A DNA stretch of 64,000 bases, taken from positions 28,751 through 92,750 of IMG/VR virus record IMGVR_UViG_3300042569_001787; one strand, given 5' to 3'. The notes under the pieces are model-generated. The model had not been told where the DNA came from. It saw only the letters and a list, made by a program, of their open reading frames with translations, and did not search any database. Source of the stretch: a virus. The translations under genes were made by a program, and so were the position numbers. This document shows positions 56,816 through 64,000 of this stretch, in pieces. The number at the start of each line of letters is the position of its first letter. Position 1 is the first letter of the stretch.

Positions 56816-59800
56816 ATGGCAAGTCAAAATATAAATCAGTATTATCGTCCAAATTGGTCTCTAAAACTTAATTTAGACTCTAGTGATATGTCTTTGACCT
56901 CAGATGAACAAGACTACAATCAAGAAGTTGTTTTCTCACCATATTTGATTGCTCAAACATATGGAGACAGACTCCCGATTTATTTTGACATTAACAATCC
57001 TTTAAGTGTTCAAAATCAAACACTTTTGTATAAACAATACAATAATAATAATATTTTTGTATCTCAAAATTATTACAATCCAAATAATGAAGATTTAACT
57101 TGTTATTCATCATCAACATCATGTGATATTGGGTTAACAGGTATTGATAATGGATTAGTCGACCAAATGACCGGTGAAACGATAACATTTACTAAAGGAT
57201 TATACTCTGATTATTTGAAATTTAATAGAATGTACTATGACCGAAGACTTAAGTTACACCAAGTTACAGGTCACACTATGTCACCTAATGTAAGATTTTC
57301 AGGGTTCAATAAAACCGTGTTATACGAAGTTGTTAGTAAATCAAGCCCTTTTGAAGGTAGGTACCACGAATTATACGGTGGGTTTTATCAAGGATTTTAT
57401 AAGTTATTTGGGTTTGATTATGAAGTTTTCCCTGAAAGAATGAATAAAGGGTGGTCGGTTGAGATGGTGTTAAAACCAAGATTATTCAACGAACACACTC
57501 CATTACCAAATGAAACAACTCTTAATGAAATTTATCCAAATAATAAAAATACTTTTTTTTATTTTGGGACTAGGGCTGAAAATAAATTTTATCACCATGC
57601 AAGTGGTAGCCCATTATGTTTTTCAGGTTATAATAGAGTTACATCAGGTTTAACTGAACTACAAACATGTGCATGTTGTAATAGAACAATTACGGATAGT
57701 AGATGTATTTTTGTTTATCCACCTAGGTCAGTGAATAATATCCATGACCCTCACGTTAATTATGGTTGTGGTAGTTGTAAGGGAGACCCACAAAAAAAAA
57801 TTACGTGTGGTTGTGATTGTAATTTAGACCCATGTGAAACTTGTGGATGGGAGTGTCAAACACACGTATGTAGTACGGTTATTGAACCAACCCCAACACC
57901 TTCACCAACGCCAACCCCAATACCTGATTGTGAACTACCACCTGTTTGCTCACCATCATGTGATGTTTGTACACCAACCACGACTTGTTATAATTGTAAT
58001 ACAGGATTTACCTCAATTGAAAATACTTGTGAGACAAACCCAATATATGATTCTATGTCAAACGCGTTATCTTTTAGATTATGTGGTGACCCAAAAAACC
58101 CTGGTATTGGTGTTAGAATGTTAAAATTTACGGGAGATTGTGTTACTACAGGCTCTTGTGAAACAAGTGGAATTACTTACACTACAGGACACACTATTGT
58201 TGATTATTGTACACCACCAATTTATCCTACATGTTTATTAGAGAATCCTGCGTGGTTAGATGAGGAACATTGGTTCCAAGTAGACGCGGTATGGGAAAGA
58301 TATACATGGTTAGATACTTGCGATTTATGGTATCGAGGAGGACTTGGTGATATAACTGAAAAACTTTATTTAGAGTCACTAGCCAATAATGCATCGTCAT
58401 TAATAACTGTACCATACACACAAATTGACTGTAAACCATCAGAACAAATCGAACTGGTCAGGTTAAATGAAAAATGGTTAATTGATAAATTATACAGAAA
58501 CGGAAGACTTAAAATTTATGTTAATGGTAAGTTATTCCATACTATAGAAAATTTTGAGGAAATCATCCCAAGAGGATTAGATACTGACAAAGAAAAACAA
58601 GTTGGGGTTCCGTTTAATATATCGTGGGGTGGGGGTACTCAAGGACTTAGAGAAAATTTAACTTTTTCATCAATAACACAACCTTACGGACCATATATAC
58701 AAGACCCTGAAAATTTCCCAATTAATGATTTATCAGGAACAACATTTAGTGGATTAAAAACTAATATATTAATTGAGCAAAATTTTGCGGGAACTTTTGA
58801 TGGTGCTATTTCACAATTTAGAATGTATGTTACCCCGTTATCGGCACCTGAGGTAAAACACAACTTTAATTTATTAAAAAATATTTTCAGAATGTTTAAT
58901 CCTGATTGTCCTGACTGCTCAACATCGGTTTGTTTACCTAACGACTTTACCTACAAAATATCCGATGAGACAACCACAACAACCACCACGGCAAATTTAA
59001 CAACAACAACTACAACCTCAAATTTAACAACAACAACTACAACCACATATTCACCAACAACAACTACAACCACATATTCACCAACAACAACTACAACCAC
59101 ATATTCGCAAACTCCAACACCAACAAAACAACCATCGGTAAGCTGGCCCCCAACTTCAACACCAACACCAACACCTACACCTACACCTACGGTTTATACA
59201 CCTGGAGAGTGTATTCGTTTTATTGATGATTTTACGGATTGTACTGGTACAATTGCATTACCATCAAATATAAGTCCTTCAACTCAGATTAATGGTAAAT
59301 CATCATATTATTTTACTTATTTTGCTCTCGCCCCACCCACCGTATTAATGAGGATTTCTTGGGATAATATAAATAATTATTGGATTTTAGAGGATATGTC
59401 CACATATTATCCATTACCTAACCCACTCGCATATCTTCCTATAAATAGTCTTACACCAATTGGGGGAACGAATCAATGGCTACCACTACCAAATATTATA
59501 GGTAGTTGTCTATATGGAGGCGGTGTAGGAATACAGAATATAAATTTTCTGACGTATACGGTTATTGGAGATTGTTCATCTTGTTGCAAAACATTCCAAT
59601 TATATAGTGGATTTGGACCTGGAACTGGTTCAACGTATCAAATTTTATATTGTGATAATACTGTTGAAGTTATTGATGTACCATTATATGTTACCATAAC
59701 TTATAAATGTGCAATCAACGTAATTAAACTTAATGGTGGTGGAACTGTAACAGTTGTTGATATCAATTGTGATTGTGACCCAAATAATCTAACTTTATTT

Positions 59801-60457
59801 AATGAGCAAAAATTAGGTAGAATATTTATTGAGGACAAAAGAGATAACAAATATTTAATTCAAGATAAATTAACAATACCTAAAACAACTATAACTAAAA
59901 AAGAATGGGATGGTAATGTTTGGTGGGGTAATCAAGGCAACACACCGCAATGTGTTGGTTATGCTTGGGCACATTGGATTTGTGATGGGCCAATAACTCA
60001 TAGAGGAGCTTTACCAATAATCCAACCATCGTTGATTTATCGTGAAGCTCAAAAGGTTGATGAATGGCCGGGTGAAAGGTATAACGGTACGTCTGTTAGA
60101 GGTGGTGCAAAATATCTAATGAGTTCAGGTAAAATATCATCATACTTATGGGCGTTTGATATTAACACACTAATTAATACTGTGTTAAATGTTGGACCAG
60201 TCGTTGTTGGAACCAATTGGTATTATAATATGTTTTTTCCTAATAAAAATGGTTTAATTCGTTTAAGTGGACATATTGCGGGAGGACACGCTTATGTTAT
60301 TAATGGAGTGAACACCATCACAAAACAATTTAGAATTAAAAATAGTTGGGGGAAAGCTTGGGGAGTTTCAGGACATGCCTATATAAGTTTTTCAGATATG
60401 AAAAGACTAATAATAGAAAGGGGTGAAATCTGTTTAGCAATAGAGAAACCTTTCTAA
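56816..60457 (+). CDS. Giant tail/adhesin protein with C-terminal papain-like protease
   Basis: 1213 residues in several parts. Residues 1-330 are beta-rich and include FEGRYHELYGGFYQGFYKLFGFDYEVFPERMNKGWSVE. A Cys-rich insertion (CACCNRT, CGCDCNLDPCETCGWEC) with a PTPTPSPTP linker follows. A LamG-like lectin region around residues 470-690 contains RNGRLKIYVNGKLFH and FDGAISQFRMYVTPL. Thr-rich linkers ([13 protein letters not shown]) lead to a Cys-rich module and, from about 1025, a papain-like domain with Cys near 1046 (TPQCVGYAW), His near 1158 (GGHAYV) and Asn near 1176 (KNSWG). It may process fibres or host surface proteins. Confidence 0.82.
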   Translation: MASQNINQYYRPNWSLKLNLDSSDMSLTSDEQDYNQEVVFSPYLIAQTYGDRLPIYFDINNPLSVQNQTLLYKQYNNNNIFVSQNYYNPNNEDLTCYSSSTSCDIGLTGIDNGLVDQMTGETITFTKGLYSDYLKFNRMYYDRRLKLHQVTGHTMSPNVRFSGFNKTVLYEVVSKSSPFEGRYHELYGGFYQGFYKLFGFDYEVFPERMNKGWSVEMVLKPRLFNEHTPLPNETTLNEIYPNNKNTFFYFGTRAENKFYHHASGSPLCFSGYNRVTSGLTELQTCACCNRTITDSRCIFVYPPRSVNNIHDPHVNYGCGSCKGDPQKKITCGCDCNLDPCETCGWECQTHVCSTVIEPTPTPSPTPTPIPDCELPPVCSPSCDVCTPTTTCYNCNTGFTSIENTCETNPIYDSMSNALSFRLCGDPKNPGIGVRMLKFTGDCVTTGSCETSGITYTTGHTIVDYCTPPIYPTCLLENPAWLDEEHWFQVDAVWERYTWLDTCDLWYRGGLGDITEKLYLESLANNASSLITVPYTQIDCKPSEQIELVRLNEKWLIDKLYRNGRLKIYVNGKLFHTIENFEEIIPRGLDTDKEKQVGVPFNISWGGGTQGLRENLTFSSITQPYGPYIQDPENFPINDLSGTTFSGLKTNILIEQNFAGTFDGAISQFRMYVTPLSAPEVKHNFNLLKNIFRMFNPDCPDCSTSVCLPNDFTYKISDETTTTTTTANLTTTTTTSNLTTTTTTTYSPTTTTTTYSPTTTTTTYSQTPTPTKQPSVSWPPTSTPTPTPTPTPTVYTPGECIRFIDDFTDCTGTIALPSNISPSTQINGKSSYYFTYFALAPPTVLMRISWDNINNYWILEDMSTYYPLPNPLAYLPINSLTPIGGTNQWLPLPNIIGSCLYGGGVGIQNINFLTYTVIGDCSSCCKTFQLYSGFGPGTGSTYQILYCDNTVEVIDVPLYVTITYKCAINVIKLNGGGTVTVVDINCDCDPNNLTLFNEQKLGRIFIEDKRDNKYLIQDKLTIPKTTITKKEWDGNVWWGNQGNTPQCVGYAWAHWICDGPITHRGALPIIQPSLIYREAQKVDEWPGERYNGTSVRGGAKYLMSSGKISSYLWAFDINTLINTVLNVGPVVVGTNWYYNMFFPNKNGLIRLSGHIAGGHAYVINGVNTITKQFRIKNSWGKAWGVSGHAYISFSDMKRLIIERGEICLAIEKPF
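58969..59200 (+). repeat. Thr- and Pro-Thr-coding repeats
   Basis: ACAACAACT-type runs and four near copies of the unit encoding TTTTTTYSPT, followed by CCAACACCAACA repeats encoding Pro-Thr. They form an extended linker before the Cys-rich module. Confidence 0.85.
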
Positions 60458-60540
60458 TTACAACGTTAACCTTCGTTCCTTGTTAGACACCAATATTATC
60501 ATAAGAATTTAAACTAACAAAAAAACTAAAGATATAAATA

Positions 60541-60570
60541 AAATCCTCCGAAGTTTTGGGGGATTTTTTG
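60541..60570 (+). terminator. Rho-independent terminator
   Basis: AATCCTCC and GGGGGATT with a GAAGTTTT loop and T-run. It marks the end of the giant gene transcript and excludes the upstream start of the next frame. Confidence 0.85.
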
Positions 60571-60599
60571 TTTTATAAAAGAGTTAAAGTAAACACCAA

Positions 60600-60609
60600 C
60601 TATTTATTC
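60600..60609 (+). promoter_or_regulatory. Late-promoter-like motif
   Basis: CTATTTATTC, three bases before ATG 60613. Confidence 0.35.
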
Positions 60610-60612
60610 AAT

Positions 60613-60921
60613 ATGACGCAAATTGAGATTACTGGAGTTTTTGGAGTTACATTACCGTATAATTTATATGTATGTGATGTCTATGGTAATCAATGTGTTT
60701 TGTTGGCAACTGTTAACGTTTCTGTACCACCCGCAATATCAATGTTACTACCTACACAATTTGATTCGGCGCCATCTGTTGGTGTTAAAATTATTGATTT
60801 TTTGGGGTGTGAGAAGTTTGGAATAATTTATTGTGGTTTAATCACATCTCTTAGTGATTACCAAAATGGGGAATCTTTTATTTTTATGGATGCAAATATT
60901 TATACAGTTGAAACCCAATAA
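60613..60921 (+). CDS. Small beta-rich structural protein (102 aa)
   Basis: Start placed at ATG 60613 because the longer frame would begin inside a terminator. MTQIEITGVFGVTLPYNLYVCDVYGNQCVLLATV, then VGVKIIDFLGCEKFGIIYCG. The Cys and YVCDVYGNQC pattern resembles the minus-strand Cys-rich protein at 37.1 kb. Probably a fibre or tail accessory. Confidence 0.6.
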   Translation: MTQIEITGVFGVTLPYNLYVCDVYGNQCVLLATVNVSVPPAISMLLPTQFDSAPSVGVKIIDFLGCEKFGIIYCGLITSLSDYQNGESFIFMDANIYTVETQ

Positions 60922-60943
60922 AAACCAAATTATAAAAATATTC

Positions 60944-60953
60944 ATATTTATAC
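60944..60953 (+). promoter_or_regulatory. Late-promoter-like motif
   Basis: ATATTTATAC, 15 bases before ATG 60969. Confidence 0.4.
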
Positions 60954-60968
60954 ATATAGACTAATAAG

Positions 60969-61205
60969 ATGCCGAATTATCAAAGACTGACCAAAAGACC
61001 CCAATCACTGATAGTATCGCCAGATGACATTGCACACATTGTTATTACGGGAGATACATTACAAAATCCTGCAAGTTCGTCATACAAATCAAGTATACAA
61101 CAAATTGTGTATGAGTTATTACTTGGTGGTTTATTGGTTATTAGTGGTCAAAATATTTTTTCAGGAATTAATGGTGCGTTAAGAATAAGTGAGACTAATA
61201 TATGA
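60969..61205 (+). CDS. Small structural protein (78 aa)
   Basis: [20 protein letters not shown], then [44 protein letters not shown]. Four bases overlap with the next gene. Its place in the fibre operon suggests a fibre tip or trimerisation accessory; no family recognised. Confidence 0.55.
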   Translation: MPNYQRLTKRPQSLIVSPDDIAHIVITGDTLQNPASSSYKSSIQQIVYELLLGGLLVISGQNIFSGINGALRISETNI

Positions 61206-62620
61206 ACGAAACAATTGTAATATCTAGTGCCAATTATGATGGTCAAATTGTTAATGTCGTATTTAAACCTGACAACAGTATGGATGCGATTAATTTAGGT
61301 GATGTATTATTACCTTTTTTATTTGAACCCGACTTATTAATACCCCCAAGAGAAATTTATGGGACTTACACTATTTTATCGGTTAATTCAGACTGTCCTA
61401 ACTTCTTATCTGTTGCTAGACCAACACCGACACCAACACCGACACCAACAAATACACCAACAAGTACACCGACGGTAACGCCAACAAATACTCCAACACC
61501 AACTTTAGACCCATGTAAGGTTCCGACTCCAACCCCAACAGTTACCCCCACACCAACCAATACTCCAACCAATACCCCAACACCAAGTGCAACTTGTACA
61601 AATCCTTGTGGTTGTCCTAAACCAAGTAAAACTCCAAGACCAACCCCAACTTCAACTCCTACTCCAACATATAACCCTTGTGCAACATCTACACCAACAC
61701 CAACACAAACACCAACAGTAACACCAACGCCTGTAACACCTACGCCGACACCAACAGTAACACCAACGCCTGTAACACCTACACCAACAAAAACACCAAC
61801 AAATACTCCTACACCAACAAAAACACCAACAAATACTCCTACCCCAACAAATACATCAACACCAGGATTATCACCAACCCCAACCCCAACTAACACCCCA
61901 ACACCTACATCAACCACAACTAACACCCCAACACCTACATCAACCTTAACACCAACTCCTACGCCAACAGTACCTCCAATATTTGCTTATGTGGTCCCTG
62001 AACCTCAAGACAATGGTGATTCATCAACATCGGTGTATAAATTAGGTAGTTATATGTATTACTTAAGTGATGGTGTTACTATAGATACTAATGTTGATTG
62101 GTATGGGTATAGTAGTGGTGGATGGGCAGACCCAACAAACCCTTACTATAGTTATATGATGGATAAGTATATTTCTTACTCAGGATTTACTTTAGGTTCT
62201 GATGGTAATTTTATGACACCAGTATCATCATTTAATGGATTGATTAAACAATCCCCTGGTGTAGGTACAGACGGATATGGATGTTCAATTAACCAATATA
62301 CATTTGAAACTATTACAATTAGTACTTTAAATATAAACCCTAATGAATATTATTTTTATTCTGTGTGGATACCATTATCGGGTGTTGGGGGTGTTATGAA
62401 TAATATGACAATAGGTGTTGGATATATGTCATACCCTTGCAGTTTTGACCTTTTATTAACTCCGGCAACAACAATTTCAACTACTGACATTACAGTAACT
62501 TCAGGGGCGGCAATTCCTGCGGGAGTTTACCGTGTATTATATTGTTCCGTATCAACTTTATTACCACCATCCACACCATCAACAAATAATTTTTATTTCA
62601 AAGGGGAGACTAAAAGTTAA
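61202..62620 (+). CDS. Tail fibre/adhesin with long Pro-Thr stalk
   Basis: 472 residues. An N-terminal beta domain (residues 1-70: [17 protein letters not shown]-type strands) is followed by about 180 residues dominated by PTPTPT with two Cys clusters ([14 protein letters not shown]). The C-terminal domain (250-472) is Tyr/Gly/Ser-rich: [51 protein letters not shown], like a receptor-binding tip. Pro-Thr stalks are common in secreted or surface proteins, where they are often O-glycosylated, which fits the glycosyltransferase load of this phage. Confidence 0.65.
   Translation: MNETIVISSANYDGQIVNVVFKPDNSMDAINLGDVLLPFLFEPDLLIPPREIYGTYTILSVNSDCPNFLSVARPTPTPTPTPTNTPTSTPTVTPTNTPTPTLDPCKVPTPTPTVTPTPTNTPTNTPTPSATCTNPCGCPKPSKTPRPTPTSTPTPTYNPCATSTPTPTQTPTVTPTPVTPTPTPTVTPTPVTPTPTKTPTNTPTPTKTPTNTPTPTNTSTPGLSPTPTPTNTPTPTSTTTNTPTPTSTLTPTPTPTVPPIFAYVVPEPQDNGDSSTSVYKLGSYMYYLSDGVTIDTNVDWYGYSSGGWADPTNPYYSYMMDKYISYSGFTLGSDGNFMTPVSSFNGLIKQSPGVGTDGYGCSINQYTFETITISTLNINPNEYYFYSVWIPLSGVGGVMNNMTIGVGYMSYPCSFDLLLTPATTISTTDITVTSGAAIPAGVYRVLYCSVSTLLPPSTPSTNNFYFKGETKS
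61418..61974 (+). repeat. Pro-Thr-coding low-complexity repeat
   Basis: CCAACACCAACA/CCTACACCAACA units repeated with variation over about 550 bases. Confidence 0.9.
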
Positions 62621-62649
62621 TTTTCAAATAATTATAATAAAAAAGATTT

Positions 62650-64000
62650 ATGCCGTTTCCATATAAAAATCCATTAAACGCTCAACTTTTAATAGGGCCT
62701 TATACTGTCGCTAGAAATTCAGTACAAGGCACAGATTACAGTGTGCTTGGTATTGGTGGATGGATGGAAGTTGCTAATCTTAGAGACCTTTCATTAACTT
62801 TTGCGGGGATTGGGTTACAAACTTTATCTGCGAATACAATACCAATCAATATATACATTGGTAATGGAACACCATTTAACCCATCATACATTAATTTAAA
62901 TTCGGACAATTTTTCATCAGGAAGAAGAAGAATTGGTATGATTGCTTATGTTAATGAAACAGGATTAGCATATCAATATCAGATTGATAATTATGAATCA
63001 CTATGGAACGCAGCTACAGGCGCAACAGGTACGGTTACATTTAACCCTTATGACACCCAAGTTAAAAATAATAGTGTTGCAGGTCAAAATTTTATAAATG
63101 CGTGGACAGGTTCAACTATTGAAGGGGTATCAGGAACTACAAGAACAAATGCTAGATGGAGAATATTTCCTGAAGATTGTTGTTTAACAGGGGGAACTTA
63201 TTTTTCGGCAACTAGTCAATTAGATTTATATAATAGTGATGGTACTACGGTAGTTGTTACAGGTATTACCGCATCAGGGGGTGGTTCAGGAACTTCAGGT
63301 TCAAGTGGGACATCTGGCTCAAGTGGTTCTTCAGGAACTAGTGGAACATCTGGCTCAAGTGGAAGTTCAGGTTCAAGTGGTGATAGTGGTTCTTCAGGAA
63401 CTAGCGGAACATCAGGTTCAAGTGGCTCAAGCGGAAGTTCAGGGAATGACGGTTCTTCAGGAACTAGCGGAACATCAGGGTCTAGTGGTATTAGTGGGGT
63501 GAACGGTTCTTCAGGAACTAGCGGAACATCAGGTTCAAGTGGTTCTTCAGGAGATAGTGGTTCTTCAGGAACTAGCGGAACATCAGGTTCAAGCGGAAGT
63601 TCAGGTTCTTCAGGAACAAGTGGCTCAAGCGGAAGTTCAGGAAATGACGGTTCTTCAGGAACTAGCGGTTCTTCAGGAACTAGCGGAACATCAGGCTCAA
63701 GCGGTTCTTCAGGTGATAGTGGTTCTTCAGGAACTAGCGGAACATCAGGCTCAAGTGGAAGTTCAGGTTCTTCAGGAACAAGTGGCTCAAGCGGAAGTTC
63801 AGGAAATGACGGTTCTTCAGGAACTAGCGGAACATCAGGCTCAAGTGGAAGTTCAGGTTCAAGTGGTGATAGTGGTTCTTCAGGAACAAGTGGCTCAAGC
63901 GGAAGTTCAGGAAATGACGGTTCTTCAGGAACTAGCGGAACATCAGGCTCAAGTGGAAGTTCAGGTTCAAGTGGTGATAGTGGTTCTTCAGGAACTAGCG
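62650..64000 (+). CDS. Collagen-like tail fibre protein, 5' part (3' end outside window)
   Basis: An ATG-initiated frame open to the end of the window. Residues 1-205 form a globular N-terminal domain (MPFPYKNPLNAQLLIGPYTV, YSVLGIGGWMEV, NEDCC-like EDCCLTGGTYFSA) that likely attaches to the tail. From about residue 213, Gly-X-Y triplets follow with X,Y mainly Ser, Thr, Asp and Asn: GSSGTSGTSGSSG units, with occasional GND and GVN. No Pro is present, unlike classical collagen. Such repeats form trimeric rods in phage fibres. Repeat DNA is highly similar between units and may vary in copy number. Confidence 0.8.
   Translation, partial: MPFPYKNPLNAQLLIGPYTVARNSVQGTDYSVLGIGGWMEVANLRDLSLTFAGIGLQTLSANTIPINIYIGNGTPFNPSYINLNSDNFSSGRRRIGMIAYVNETGLAYQYQIDNYESLWNAATGATGTVTFNPYDTQVKNNSVAGQNFINAWTGSTIEGVSGTTRTNARWRIFPEDCCLTGGTYFSATSQLDLYNSDGTTVVVTGITASGGGSGTSGSSGTSGSSGSSGTSGTSGSSGSSGSSGDSGSSGTSGTSGSSGSSGSSGNDGSSGTSGTSGSSGISGVNGSSGTSGTSGSSGSSGDSGSSGTSGTSGSSGSSGSSGTSGSSGSSGNDGSSGTSGSSGTSGTSGSSGSSGDSGSSGTSGTSGSSGSSGSSGTSGSSGSSGNDGSSGTSGTSGSSGSSGSSGDSGSSGTSGSSGSSGNDGSSGTSGTSGSSGSSGSSGDSGSSGTS
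63288..64000 (+). repeat. Tandem Gly-Ser-Ser/Thr triplet-coding repeat
   Basis: A 9-base unit (GGTTCTTCA, GGAACTAGC, GGCTCAAGT) is repeated with small changes, organised into longer units of about 60-110 bases that end in GGAAATGAC or GGTGATAGT. It extends past the window. Confidence 0.92.

Noticed and set aside
61366-61926. Val-Gly-rich 186-codon minus frame
   Set aside because: It is the complement of the Pro-Thr repeat and has no independent signals.
63254-63502. 82-codon Gln/Val/Leu frame in the collagen-like repeat
   Set aside because: Out-of-frame reading of the Gly-Ser-Thr repeat; the longer frame from 62650 explains the sequence.
63288-64000. CRISPR array
   Set aside because: Regular repeats, but the unit keeps a coding frame of Gly-X-Y without unique spacers. 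No other part of the window has repeat-spacer structure.
56816-64000. Diversity-generating retroelement target
   Set aside because: The adhesins would be good targets, but no reverse transcriptase, template repeat or IMH-like site was seen.

Overview
The window is a contiguous piece of a large, AT-rich (roughly one-third G+C) T4-like myovirus genome. The phage identity rests on an ordered head module (large terminase, portal, prohead protease, acidic scaffold, major capsid protein, at 24.0-33.9 kb), a gp55-type late sigma factor, a PhoH-like ATPase, dUTPase and tail/baseplate genes. A Bacteroidota host is indicated by promoters of the TTTG-N18-20-TAnnTTTG type in front of non-structural genes, tRNAs, a tmRNA and a large ncRNA, by the absence of obvious Shine-Dalgarno sequences, and by a phage-encoded ribosomal protein bS21 that looks like the Bacteroidota version.

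Layout. 1-5 kb: the 3' part of a large gene and four consecutive glycosyltransferase genes. 5-9.2 kb: small non-structural genes (an archaemetzincin-like metalloprotease, a holin-like protein on the minus strand, a cysteine-peptidase-like protein) and six tRNA genes (Arg, His, Ile, Met with initiator-like features, Glu, Asp), plus a tRNA fragment and an unclassified hairpin element. 9.2-11.7 kb: a GAF-like membrane protein and two peptidoglycan-hydrolase-like proteins. 11.76-12.95 kb: three tandem promoters feeding a roughly 0.95 kb structured non-coding RNA that ends in a terminator. 13.0-13.4 kb (minus): tmRNA. 13.5-18 kb: an unknown protein, an M20-like peptidase and (minus) a ClpC-type ATPase. 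18-35 kb: small proteins, a nucleotidyltransferase-M23 fusion, the head module, bS21 (minus) and an HNH endonuclease. 35-56.8 kb, mostly minus: candidate head-cargo proteins, tail/baseplate genes, gp55, PhoH, and a second glycosyltransferase/methyltransferase/cytidylyltransferase cluster with dUTPase and an exonuclease. 56.8-64 kb (plus): large tail or adhesin proteins with Thr/Pro linkers, a papain-like protease domain and a Gly-Ser-Ser/Thr collagen-like repeat that runs off the window.

Two promoter classes can be read directly. Host-type promoters precede putative early genes and RNA genes; in four cases the -7 element is followed by exactly four bases and then ATG, which implies leaderless mRNAs. 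A separate motif, close to ATATTTATNA, lies shortly upstream of more than twenty mostly structural genes on both strands and is the best candidate for the gp55-dependent late promoter.

The main theme is takeover of translation and protein turnover: bS21, an initiator-like tRNA, other tRNAs, a tmRNA with its own tag, and a Clp ATPase that keeps a ClpP-docking loop. A second theme is a set of proteins with a short helical segment ending in (L/I)xE followed by A/Q/S/V, resembling T4 capsid-targeting sequences cleaved by the prohead protease; these may be cargo injected with the DNA. All functional calls come from reading motifs by eye; no database search was run.
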